DNA from: a virus
Length of the DNA: 64,000 nt
Virus record (IMG/VR): IMGVR_UViG_3300017990_000015
Location: 1 to 64,000 of that record
Strand: one strand, 5' to 3'
Below, in pieces: positions 7,330 to 14,211 of this stretch (position 1 is its first letter; each line of letters begins with the position of its first letter). The notes beneath the pieces were generated by a model. That model was not told the origin of the DNA. It saw only the letters and a program-made list of their open reading frames with translations, and did no database searches. The position numbers and the translations under genes were made by a program.

Positions 7330-7619
7330 GGTTTGTAACTCCCGTCGCCCGAGTTGAGAGCCTCGTCGAGCGACGTGTTGCGAGGTGGTTTGTGTTTGCC
7401 TCCAACCCGCTCGAGGTATTCGAGAAAACCGACCGGGTCTCCCTTGACCGGATAGATCAGCACGTGAGCGATCTCTTTGTTGTGCACGACCTCGATCGCA
7501 GTCTCGACGGTGTCGGCGTGCTCCTCGAGAGAGGTTGCGAGCTCGAGGAGGAGCTCACGGTTGCCCGTGCCTCGCGCGGCCTCACGCGCCCGCCTGATCA
7601 ACTCACGTGTCTTTTGCAC
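7326..7619 (-). CDS. Hypothetical helical protein
   Basis: 97 residues from a GTG at 7619 preceded by GGGAGGGAGAGC. Residues 1-45 form acidic and basic helices; a strand (AHVLIYPVKG) follows and the C-terminus is polar. The start lies 17 bases inside the upstream gene. No family recognised. Confidence 0.65.
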   Translation of the reverse strand: MQKTRELIRRAREAARGTGNRELLLELATSLEEHADTVETAIEVVHNKEIAHVLIYPVKGDPVGFLEYLERVGGKHKPPRNTSLDEALNSGDGSYKP

Positions 7620-8004
7620 GGCGCTCTCCCTCCTCGAGTCCCTCCTCGATCGCCTCCTGTGCTTTCTTGACCATCGGGAACGCCTCGAGGCGCCGGCCGT
7701 ATATCTCGCCGCGCTCGACTCCCTTTTGATCTTCGACAATCCGCGCACCCGGCACGTATGCAAGCGCCTCGGCGATCGCATACGACCCGTCGGGGTTGCG
7801 TTGTTGAGTCGTGACTTGCACGACACAACCGAGGTGCGGGATCTCCATTGCCTTTGTGCTTTTCATCCAGCCCTCGGCCTCGGAGCTCGCCTTGCAAATC
7901 AGTTGAAAGGTATCCCCGTTTCCGAACACCTCGAGGTCGGAAATATTGTCGTGAGCACCTTTGACGTCGGTGATCCCGAGAGACTTTGCTTTCTGTTCTG
8001 ACAT
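7603..8004 (-). CDS. Hypothetical beta-rich protein
   Basis: 133 residues, ATG at 8004 behind AGGAGGCGACC. The central part (TFQLICKASS, GCVVQVTTQQ, AIAEALAYVPGARIV) looks like a beta sheet; the C-terminus is a helix of alternating Glu and Lys. No cysteine cluster and no catalytic motif. Unknown. Confidence 0.65.
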   Translation of the reverse strand: MSEQKAKSLGITDVKGAHDNISDLEVFGNGDTFQLICKASSEAEGWMKSTKAMEIPHLGCVVQVTTQQRNPDGSYAIAEALAYVPGARIVEDQKGVERGEIYGRRLEAFPMVKKAQEAIEEGLEEGERRAKDT

Positions 8005-8013
8005 GGTCGCCTC

Positions 8014-8316
8014 CTATCTTTGGTTTCGGAGCATGAGCTCGGAAATATTTTCGAGCGCCGCTGCAACGCGCTCGAGCTTGTTTGTTACCTCTTGCCCGGG
8101 TGAGTTGATCGAGAGCGCCGGCAAAACCTCGAGCATCGGTCGGAGCACTAAACCGGAACGCGCGGCCGCAAGGAGCACAAGCTCGATCACGTCGAGACGG
8201 GTGTCGTCTGGATCATGACCCCGCACGTAATACGCGAAGTTGTCGAGCTCTTGCTCGATCTTGATCAGGGTGTTTTGTAGGTCCGGGTAGACTTCTCGCA
8301 ATTGATTCTCGTTCAT
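8014..8316 (-). CDS. Hypothetical helical protein
   Basis: 100 residues, ATG at 8316 behind GAGGAGGAA. It is mostly helical, with a leucine-rich centre (LDVIELVLLAAARSGLVL) too polar at its edges to be a certain membrane helix. Its start overlaps the upstream stop as ATGA. Unknown. Confidence 0.65.
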   Translation of the reverse strand: MNENQLREVYPDLQNTLIKIEQELDNFAYYVRGHDPDDTRLDVIELVLLAAARSGLVLRPMLEVLPALSINSPGQEVTNKLERVAAALENISELMLRNQR

Positions 8317-8606
8317 TTCCTCCTCGCTTTTTTCAGGTACAAGCGATCGAGATCCGCCGCGGTGTCAAGCACCGCCTCGATCGCCGCACGACTGATCGAC
8401 CCGGTGATCCCTTGTTGGATCAGAATCACGATCGCTTTCCGAGTGAGTCTCGAGTTGTTGATCTTTCTCGTCGCCGCCGCCACTTGCTCGATCGACTTTG
8501 CGAGCTCCTCGAGATTTACGTCGAGGCTTTCGACGGCGACGCTTTCCGAAGTGACTGATCCGCTCGTCGCTTTCTTGCTTTTTCTTTTTCCTTTGGTCTC
8601 CGGCAT
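8313..8606 (-). CDS. Hypothetical helical protein
   Basis: 97 residues, ATG at 8606. A Lys/Ser-rich N-terminus (residues 1-22) is followed by helices with Asn, Ala and Ile repeats. Its first 242 bases lie, in another frame, inside the open frame of the gene at 8365-8850. A GGAGGGAG site precedes its ATG, so independent initiation is expected. Confidence 0.65.
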   Translation of the reverse strand: MPETKGKRKSKKATSGSVTSESVAVESLDVNLEELAKSIEQVAAATRKINNSRLTRKAIVILIQQGITGSISRAAIEAVLDTAADLDRLYLKKARRK

Positions 8607-8850
8607 AGGCTTGCACTCCCTCCGAGTTTATGATTTTCAACTCACCGCACTCGTCACGGTCGGCACCGATCCATCGGGCCTCGCGCGGTAGGTATAGCAC
8701 CTTGACCCGGTCGCGCGTTGGCGGTCCGATTTTCTTGAGCACCTCCGGCTCGAATCTCAAAACGAGACGCGGCCGCTCGTTGGGCTCGTTGACGATCACC
8801 CGGTAGTAAAGCGGATCGACGAGTCGCCCGTCGACGAATACCAAGAACAA
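8365..8850 (-). CDS. Small beta-rich protein with an overprinted C-terminal extension
   Basis: The ATG at 8850 opens a frame whose first 80 residues (MFLVFVDGRLVDPLYYRVIV onward, with a LVLRFEPEVLKK strand pair) look like a genuine small domain. After about residue 82 the frame enters the next gene and becomes Arg/Ser/Asp-rich, the composition of shadow frames in this genome. It ends only at 8365. The original stop has probably been lost, or a ribosome shift occurs in the A-rich stretch near 8590; the true product length is uncertain. Confidence 0.6.
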   Translation of the reverse strand: MFLVFVDGRLVDPLYYRVIVNEPNERPRLVLRFEPEVLKKIGPPTRDRVKVLYLPREARWIGADRDECGELKIINSEGVQAYAGDQRKKKKQESDERISHFGKRRRRKPRRKSRGARKVDRASGGGDEKDQQLETHSESDRDSDPTRDHRVDQSCGDRGGA

Positions 8851-8853
8851 TGA

Positions 8854-9525
8854 TCACTCCTCCTTTCGCGTCGGATACGCACCGCACCGAGGACACCGTT
8901 GCTTGAGCGTCGGCACCCACCCGAGAGGGATCTCGCAGTTGAGACAAACCGCGTGATCCTCCTCGGCCGGATCGGCGCCGCCGTGACCCTCGTCGCACAT
9001 GAGCCCGGACGTGGTCACGTATTGCGGCCGCTTGCATACCGAGCACGTCGTGCCCGAGTAAGGGAAAGGAACTCCGCGCCGGTTGGCCTCATGCCAGCCG
9101 GCCGCGTAGTATCTCGCGAGCACCGGGTCAACATACTTGCCGCGGGCCCCGGGATCGGCCTTGCCCTCGTTGCGATCCTTCCAACCCTCCCGGAACACTT
9201 CGCGCTCCTCCGGTGATAACTTCTCGAGAAAAGCATCGGGCAGAGTCGGAGGTTTCGTCGGCGCCGGAGGTGCAGTCGGCCCGGCCGGCGACGTGTTGGT
9301 ATGCTTGCCGAGGAGCTCCTCGATCTTTCCGATCGCTTTCTGCGCGTCGGCCGCAACCATACCCTTGACCGCGTGCACAATGATCTCGCGGAGCGTCGCT
9401 TGCTTGTCTCTGAAATGAAAGGTCGTCGTGTCAAGGAACCAATCAAGGAGCTCCTCGCCGGCGAGATCCTTGTCGGCGATCACCGCCGCGCGTTCGTCTA
9501 CTTCGATCCGTGTCGTGTCGGTCAT
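8854..9525 (-). CDS. Hypothetical protein with C-terminal zinc ribbons
   Basis: 223 residues, ATG at 9525. A helical N-terminus (residues 1-75) is followed by a Pro/Thr linker (78-95), a charged middle and a cysteine-rich end with CSVC, CDEG, CLNC and CPRC, fitting two zinc ribbons. The middle contains REGWKDRNEGKADPGARGKYVDP, cut by helices. Unrecognised; the linker plus ribbons suggests a modular adaptor. Confidence 0.7.
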   Translation of the reverse strand: MTDTTRIEVDERAAVIADKDLAGEELLDWFLDTTTFHFRDKQATLREIIVHAVKGMVAADAQKAIGKIEELLGKHTNTSPAGPTAPPAPTKPPTLPDAFLEKLSPEEREVFREGWKDRNEGKADPGARGKYVDPVLARYYAAGWHEANRRGVPFPYSGTTCSVCKRPQYVTTSGLMCDEGHGGADPAEEDHAVCLNCEIPLGWVPTLKQRCPRCGAYPTRKEE

Positions 9526-9529
9526 TGGT

Positions 9530-9994
9530 TCACTCCGCTGCTTTCTGTACCATCATTTGCACGCCGTCGAAATCCACGTCGGGGATCTTGTCCGACTTGC
9601 GCTTGAGAATCTTGTCGAGCTTGATCGCCTCCGGCTCGGGTGCCGGTGGTCCCATGCCCGCGGCTGTCGCAGTCGGTCGCGGCCGGCGCTCGAGGTGCGC
9701 GACCCGCCCGAGTCTCCCCTCGAGGTGCGCGACTCTCTCGCGGAGCTTCGCGCATATCTCGACGAGCGTCTTGTCGTCTCCCTGTTGCCGGTCGAGCTCC
9801 TTTTGCATCCGGGGGATCACCTTGACGTCGATCCGGTCGGCCGTCGCCTTGAGTATCTCGATCGCTTGTGTGATCTCCGAGCTTGCTTGCGTCGACTTGA
9901 TCGACCCGTATGCCCCGAGACCGGCAACGGCGATCGCCCCGATCACTTTGAGCACCGTGATCAGGATGCGAGTTTTTCCGTTTCCCTCTCCCAT
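9530..9994 (-). CDS. Membrane-anchored coiled-coil protein
   Basis: 154 residues, ATG at 9994. Residues 9-30 (ILITVLKVIGAIAVAGLGAYG) are a probable transmembrane helix or uncleaved signal. Residues 40-105 form a coiled coil with Arg-rich repeats (RVAHLEGRLGRVAHLERR). A Pro-rich hinge and a Lys/Asp-rich C-terminus follow. The start overlaps the 47-residue basic gene upstream by 34 bases. Confidence 0.7.
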   Translation of the reverse strand: MGEGNGKTRILITVLKVIGAIAVAGLGAYGSIKSTQASSEITQAIEILKATADRIDVKVIPRMQKELDRQQGDDKTLVEICAKLRERVAHLEGRLGRVAHLERRPRPTATAAGMGPPAPEPEAIKLDKILKRKSDKIPDVDFDGVQMMVQKAAE

Positions 9995-10104
9995 TGTTCG
10001 CGTTCCTCCTTGGCCGGTACAACCGGACGCTTGAAAGCGTCGCCGACCTCCTTGCGCTTTTTGGCTTTCTTTTTCTTGCGGCGCCTTTTATCGCGTCGCC
10101 CCAT
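9961..10104 (-). CDS. Basic 47-residue protein
   Basis: ATG at 10104 with GGAGGTTGAAAC upstream, TGA at 9961. The first 20 residues are almost all Arg or Lys (GRRDKRRRKKKKAKKRK), then a short hydrophobic patch and an acidic helix. It overlaps the next gene by 34 bases in another frame. A nucleic-acid-binding peptide is likely; unrecognised. Confidence 0.65.
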   Translation of the reverse strand: MGRRDKRRRKKKKAKKRKEVGDAFKRPVVPAKEEREQWERETEKLAS

Positions 10105-10107
10105 GTT

Positions 10108-10761
10108 TCAACCTCCGACTTGACTTGGTAAGTATGACCCGGCACGTGCGACCGGGCCCGGGATCCATATCATCGATCCGTTGTTGGCATTGGTCACAAG
10201 CTCGACGTCGGAATCCTCGAGCTCATTGCCCCATGCGTCCCATCCTCGCCGGCGCCGGCGAGCGAATAACTCGATCCGTTTCGCGTCGCCGACGAGCTCC
10301 TCGATCCTCACGTAAGTCTCGGCCGGCTTGCGCGAGTGTTCCAATCGCGGCGCCATGATCACCGAGTGCACTCCGGCCGAGGCGCGTTTCGGCTTGCCCT
10401 TGATCGCGAGGAGACACGGCTCGGAGTTGCTCCTTGTCCAGTTGCCCATGCCCCACGCGAGCGACCCGGCCTTGCATGTCAAGCACCGATCCTTGCGATT
10501 GGTCTTGACCCACAAAAAACCGATCGTCTTGAAAGTGAAACCCCACGCCTCGATCGTTTCGTGTGCCTCGCGAGTCATGGGAAAAGTCGACCACAAGAAA
10601 AGCACCGCGTCGTCGGCCGCGAGGTCGGCAACCGGGAGCGCCTTGATCTGTTTCAGGTTGAGCACGGGATACTTGTAAACAACGCCGCGCTTGCCCGAGT
10701 TGCCCTTGTCCCGATACTGCCACGGGGGATCCGCATAGATCACTTTGTAGTCGCCTGGCAT
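10108..10761 (-). CDS. MT-A70 family adenine-N6 DNA methyltransferase
   Basis: 217 residues, ATG at 10761. Motif IV DPPW lies at residues 11-14 (VIYADPPWQY), the catalytic signature of MT-A70-like and Dam-type N6-adenine methyltransferases. AADDAVLFLWST, WGFTFKTIGFLWVKTNR and WGMGNWTRSNSEPCLLAIKG follow in the order usual for phage MT-A70 enzymes, and the end has the HSRKPAE motif. It transfers a methyl group from S-adenosylmethionine to adenine; the target site cannot be read from the sequence. A role in evading host restriction is the usual inference. Confidence 0.9.
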   Translation of the reverse strand: MPGDYKVIYADPPWQYRDKGNSGKRGVVYKYPVLNLKQIKALPVADLAADDAVLFLWSTFPMTREAHETIEAWGFTFKTIGFLWVKTNRKDRCLTCKAGSLAWGMGNWTRSNSEPCLLAIKGKPKRASAGVHSVIMAPRLEHSRKPAETYVRIEELVGDAKRIELFARRRRRGWDAWGNELEDSDVELVTNANNGSMIWIPGPVARAGSYLPSQVGG

Positions 10762-10928
10762 CGTTTCAACTCCTCGACTCCCGGGTGCTTGAGACACGCG
10801 AAGCGTTCCACACCGGAGATCACGACCTTGATCGCAACAACGTCGGCCGGCAATGGGGGGCTCACTTCGTGCCTTTTGAGTTTACGCTTGCAGATAAAGC
10901 ACTCGCCGATTGTTGTTTTCTGTTTCAT
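10740..10928 (-). CDS. Small zinc-binding protein
   Basis: 62 residues, ATG at 10928. CFICKRKL near the start and a single Cys-x2-His (CLKH) near the end could form one zinc site. The middle has two short strands. The 3' end overlaps the methyltransferase gene by 22 bases. Unknown. Confidence 0.7.
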   Translation of the reverse strand: MKQKTTIGECFICKRKLKRHEVSPPLPADVVAIKVVISGVERFACLKHPGVEELKRCQATTK

Positions 10929-11791
10929 GTGCCGCGACTCTCCGACTCGGCGATCTCCTTGTCAAGTTCCGCAAGGTCGGCCGGGAGCGTCTTGATAAAC
11001 TCGCCGTTGCAATCCGGCCGGGTGTGCTTGCCGTCGTACCCGTTGCAACCGGAACACACCGCCCGGCCGTCCTCCTCGGCAATGATCCGGTCGACCGTCT
11101 CCTTGCAGTCGCGCGCCTCGTATCGTGCGAGGTCGTCTCCCTCGGGCTTGACCTCAATGAACCCGGCCGGCGAGGGTGCAACGAGATCCTCCTTGAGACC
11201 CTCGGCGATCTCCTCGGCGCTCGCGCCTGTCCTCGCTTTGTTGACTGCGTTCGACGCCGCTTTCTTGATCGTCTCCTCGACTTTCGGCGACCGGCCGAGT
11301 GCAGCCTCCTTGACCGCCTCGCCTGCGACCCTGTCCGCGGTGTTGTCGAGGAGCTCGTTGAATTGCGCGCGAGTCATGGGTGCGTTGTCGTCGGCGTCGG
11401 CGATCGGTTGAATCACGATCATGTGAGTGCAGAAAGGACACTCGACCACGTATGCCGTCGGCTCCTCCTTGAGCTCGACCGTCGCGTCGCAATTGGAACA
11501 CACGACCGCCTCCGGCCACCATTGGATCCGTTTGTGCTCGAGCAACTCGGGATCCGGCGAGGAGGGAGGCGCCGCGGGATCCGGGCCGCTCTCGATCGGG
11601 TAGTCGTCGGATCTCACCCTCTCTTGTATCGCCGAGAAAGTCGATCCCGCGTGTTGGATCAGATACCCGTTGTAGACGACACCCTCGGAGACAACGACAA
11701 CGAGTTTGCCCTCGAGCGCGCATACTTCATAGATCCGCTTGAGACCCTCGGGCACCGGATCCGGCTTTCGGATAATGTCGACCCCGAACAT
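10925..11791 (-). CDS. Hypothetical protein with two zinc-ribbon motifs
   Basis: 288 residues, ATG at 11791. The N-terminal 45 residues are beta-rich (LVVVVSEGVVYNGYLI). A zinc ribbon follows around residues 95-120 (CSNC ... CPFC), then helices of Ala, Glu and Lys (about 135-200), and a second Cys set near the end (CSGCNG ... DCNGEF). The start is 2 bases from the end of the previous gene. Not recognised. Confidence 0.7.
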   Translation of the reverse strand: MFGVDIIRKPDPVPEGLKRIYEVCALEGKLVVVVSEGVVYNGYLIQHAGSTFSAIQERVRSDDYPIESGPDPAAPPSSPDPELLEHKRIQWWPEAVVCSNCDATVELKEEPTAYVVECPFCTHMIVIQPIADADDNAPMTRAQFNELLDNTADRVAGEAVKEAALGRSPKVEETIKKAASNAVNKARTGASAEEIAEGLKEDLVAPSPAGFIEVKPEGDDLARYEARDCKETVDRIIAEEDGRAVCSGCNGYDGKHTRPDCNGEFIKTLPADLAELDKEIAESESRGT

Positions 11792-11793
11792 GA

Positions 11794-12093
11794 TCAGGCT
11801 CCTTTCGCTTTCTTTTCTTTTTCCTCGTCGGAGATCCGTCGTTGGGGCCCGCGTTGTAGTTTGGTCTTGTGCTTGTCAAAATCCTTGACGTCGTATCTCT
11901 CTTGACCGGAACGCTTGAAAGCAACTCGGAGCGCGTCGCGCTCTGCTTTCTCTTTTGTTGCACCGGTCCCGACATACATGGTCTCGCCGTCCATGAGCTC
12001 GCACCGGTAGAAATTCCCGCGCTTGGGTTTCGGTTTCGGCTTGTCGGGCTTTTTCTTTTTCGTCGGCCGCGGCCGTCGTCTAGTCGGTTGCAT
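11794..12093 (-). CDS. Small basic protein with a dsRBD-like half
   Basis: 99 residues, ATG at 12093. A Lys/Pro-rich tail (residues 1-25) precedes FYRCELMDGETMYVGTGATK and KEKAERDALRVAFKR. That strand-then-helix order, with Gly-x-Gly-x-(T/S)-Lys and an Ala-rich helix, resembles the C-terminal half of a double-stranded RNA-binding domain. The N-terminal dsRBD helix is absent or replaced. RNA binding is an inference only. Confidence 0.6.
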   Translation of the reverse strand: MQPTRRRPRPTKKKKPDKPKPKPKRGNFYRCELMDGETMYVGTGATKEKAERDALRVAFKRSGQERYDVKDFDKHKTKLQRGPQRRISDEEKEKKAKGA

Positions 12094-12526
12094 GATCCTC
12101 TCCCATGAGATCGACCGCGACCAACCGGCTCACGTCGACCCGCTTTTCGGGATCACCGTCGAGCTCGATCACGATCGGCACCGGAACACTCTCACCACAA
12201 AAGCGGATCTCCTCGGTGATCAGATCGGTGAATCGCCCGGCGAGATAAATCCCGTCTTTGGTCTCGACCTTGACCTCCTTGCCGAGCATTGCCTTGACGT
12301 CGATTGTCCAATTCAACTCGCTCATTTTTTTCTCCTTGCATTGTTTGGAACAGAATCGTTTGCTTTTCAAAACCTCGGTGCGGCACGTCTCACAAAAACC
12401 GCACCGAAAGAAAGTGATCTCTCCGACCTCTCGCATGTTGCGAAAGTACAGGAGCTCGGCCGGTGTCATGTAATCCTTTTCAGGATTGAACTTTTGCCGG
12501 ACGCTTCGGAAATTCCGCAACACCAT
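12080..12526 (-). CDS. Zinc-finger plus Sm-like (LSm/Hfq-type) fold protein
   Basis: 148 residues, ATG at 12526. Residues 40-66 carry a zinc motif (CGFCETC, then FCSKQC; a MYND or FCS-like spacing). Residues 76-140 (AMLGKEVKVETKDGIYLAGRF through RVDVSRLVAVDL) follow the five-strand order of Sm-like RNA-binding barrels: Gly-Lys-x-Val near the start, Gly in the bend, and a final Val-x-Leu strand. Sm1/Sm2 signatures are loose, so this assignment needs a profile search. Confidence 0.6.
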   Translation of the reverse strand: MVLRNFRSVRQKFNPEKDYMTPAELLYFRNMREVGEITFFRCGFCETCRTEVLKSKRFCSKQCKEKKMSELNWTIDVKAMLGKEVKVETKDGIYLAGRFTDLITEEIRFCGESVPVPIVIELDGDPEKRVDVSRLVAVDLMGEDHATD

Positions 12527-12863
12527 TGACGATCCTCCTCGGCACTCTGATCCCGAGTTTCAGATTCCAAAACATTGCCGCCTCCTCGGGATCAATAAAG
12601 CGGTGCATGTAACGCTTGTGAAAAAGGAGGAGCTCGTCGGATCCGGTGTCGTCGATCCGCTTGACCTTGTAGACTCCGAACACGTCGAGCACAGTCTCGC
12701 CGGTGATCGCGAAATAGTCTTTCGGGTTGCCGCGATACTTTTTGATCTTCATTAGGTCGCGGATCATTTTCGTGTTGAGTTGCCTCCGACCCTCCGGTGT
12801 CGTCGGTATGTTGGTCTCGACTTTCTTTTCCTCCGGCGCCTTGCTTTCTTTTTCCTCCGGCAC
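12480..12863 (-). CDS. Hypothetical protein
   Basis: 127 residues from a GTG at 12863 preceded by AATAGGAGGAGC. The N-terminal 25 residues are Lys/Glu-rich and disordered. The rest has YRGNPKDYFAITGETVLDV and HKRYMHRFIDPEEAAMFWN segments, mixed alpha/beta. The 3' part overlaps the Sm-like gene by 47 bases. Unknown function. Confidence 0.65.
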   Translation of the reverse strand: MPEEKESKAPEEKKVETNIPTTPEGRRQLNTKMIRDLMKIKKYRGNPKDYFAITGETVLDVFGVYKVKRIDDTGSDELLLFHKRYMHRFIDPEEAAMFWNLKLGIRVPRRIVNGVAEFPKRPAKVQS

Positions 12864-12872
12864 AAGCTCCTC

Positions 12873-13193
12873 CTATTGTTTCGGCCCGACTGGATCCATG
12901 TGTATGAACTCGAGGCGTTCCGGTGTGATGATCCCGGCATCCTCCGGCGAGTCAAGAGTTGTCTCGGCCCACTTCATAACGCCTTGAATAAAATCCGCGG
13001 CGATCGACTCCGACTTGATCGGCACTCTGATCAATTGCTTGGTCACCTCGATCGCCGAGGTGAGAATCGCACCGCCGAGGAGAATCACAAAGCGTTGCAA
13101 CGACCGGCCTTGTCGTTGCCATGTCGTCGCCGCTTGCGCGATCGATAGAAAGATCGGTTGAAAGATCGCTTTTTCGTCGTCGGCGATTTTCAT
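12873..13193 (-). CDS. Hypothetical protein
   Basis: 106 residues; the ATG at 13193 is chosen over an upstream in-frame codon because AAGGAGGGCGGC stands 1 base before it and it overlaps the resolvase stop as ATGA. A hydrophobic stretch around residues 34-48 (FVILLGGAILTSAIEV) may be a membrane segment. The rest is helical. Unrecognised. Confidence 0.65.
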   Translation of the reverse strand: MKIADDEKAIFQPIFLSIAQAATTWQRQGRSLQRFVILLGGAILTSAIEVTKQLIRVPIKSESIAADFIQGVMKWAETTLDSPEDAGIITPERLEFIHMDPVGPKQ

Positions 13194-13912
13194 GCCGCCC
13201 TCCTTGTGATCCATTCCCGACCGAGTATGTTGACCGGGTAGGCTTTCGTCGTGCGGTTGAAAACCTGGATCTCCTTTTCATGCAACGACGAGAGCATGAG
13301 CGTTCCGCGTCGGAGCTGGATCTCGGTCCAAACGAGTTGAGCAACCGCGAAAGCGTCAGCGAGATCCTCGCTCGTCTCTCGGTTTTCTTTCTTGCCTGGT
13401 TTCGCCGGGAGGTTGTATCGCGAGAAGTCGACTCCCCAACGCTCCTTGACCGCGGCCTCGATCCACGCCTTGTCGGCGTCGCCCCGGTGGGTCGTAAACA
13501 TCTTGACCGAGCCCGGGTCGTGCAACCTCACTCGAGCCTTGACGTCGAGCGCCGCCAGTCGCGCGATCCCTCCGAGCTCTCCCTTGTAGTGTGCTCCGTG
13601 CGCGCCGCCGTCGAGCGCATAATCCTCGATCCCTACATAGGCCGGGCAAGACCTGATCGCGTGCTCGACGAGATACTTGCGCCAGAACAGGATCCGATCG
13701 ATCGACTCTTGCATCCGATCCTCGCACTTCGGGATCTTGATCAAGGTGCCAGTCTTGGAACGCTTCGCACACCCGACCCGGTCGGAGACATACCAGAATC
13801 GACCGAGCTCTCCGTCGACGAGCTCGACAAAGCCGGCATGGTTGAGGGAAAGATCCCACCCTTGCACGATCACTTGTTTCTCGGTCCAGTGTTTTCGGCG
13901 TTGCTTTCCCAC
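13190..13912 (-). CDS. RuvC-like Holliday-junction resolvase
   Basis: 240 residues from a GTG at 13912, nine bases after GGAGG and sharing its first base with the upstream TAG stop. The RNase H fold is clear: first acidic strand GWDLSLNHAGFVEL (Asp near residue 18), second acid in VGIEDYALDGGAHGAHYKGEL, and the C-terminal EDLADAFAVA helix with paired Asp. GDADKAW resembles the basic loop before the final helix. In myophages such enzymes resolve recombination junctions before packaging. Its place after SbcCD and UvsX in one operon fits. Confidence 0.85.
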   Translation of the reverse strand: MGKQRRKHWTEKQVIVQGWDLSLNHAGFVELVDGELGRFWYVSDRVGCAKRSKTGTLIKIPKCEDRMQESIDRILFWRKYLVEHAIRSCPAYVGIEDYALDGGAHGAHYKGELGGIARLAALDVKARVRLHDPGSVKMFTTHRGDADKAWIEAAVKERWGVDFSRYNLPAKPGKKENRETSEDLADAFAVAQLVWTEIQLRRGTLMLSSLHEKEIQVFNRTTKAYPVNILGREWITRRAA

Positions 13913-14211
13913 TATTCCGGGCCTCCCATTGCGCCGAGTAACATTTCGGCCGCGCTTCCCGGTCGGGCAATGTTGAGTCTCTCGGTCAATCCGGTGAGCG
14001 TCCGATGATAAGCACGACAAAGATTCTCGCGCAACTCGGCAAGCTCGCACTCGCTCCGACGGATCTCCTCGGATAGTCGGAGCGACTCCTCGATCAGTCG
14101 AGCGCGTTCCGTTGCGAGTTGAGTCTCGTATGAGAGCCACAAGATCCCGAACGCCTCAACGACTGCAACGATCGCGAGCACAACCGCGAGAGCTTTGATC
14201 GTCTTGCTCAC
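13912..14211 (-). CDS. Small membrane protein with coiled coil
   Basis: 99 residues from a GTG at 14211 (GGGAGGAGG upstream; GTGA overlap with the SbcC stop). Residues 8-30 (AVVLAIVAVVEAFGILWLS) form a transmembrane helix; the following 60 residues are a coiled coil of Glu/Arg/Leu, with two Cys. Inserted between SbcC and the resolvase; unknown function. Confidence 0.7.
   Translation of the reverse strand: MSKTIKALAVVLAIVAVVEAFGILWLSYETQLATERARLIEESLRLSEEIRRSECELAELRENLCRAYHRTLTGLTERLNIARPGSAAEMLLGAMGGPE

Noticed and set aside
8570-8606. A programmed frameshift at the A-rich stretch
   Set aside because: The runs are five A at most, interrupted by G; no X XXY YYZ heptamer in the upstream frame. 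Kept only as an alternative to stop loss.
9522-10145. A 207-codon minus-strand frame
   Set aside because: Overlaps the membrane coiled-coil gene and the basic 47-residue gene in a third frame; Arg/Asp/Gly-rich shadow.
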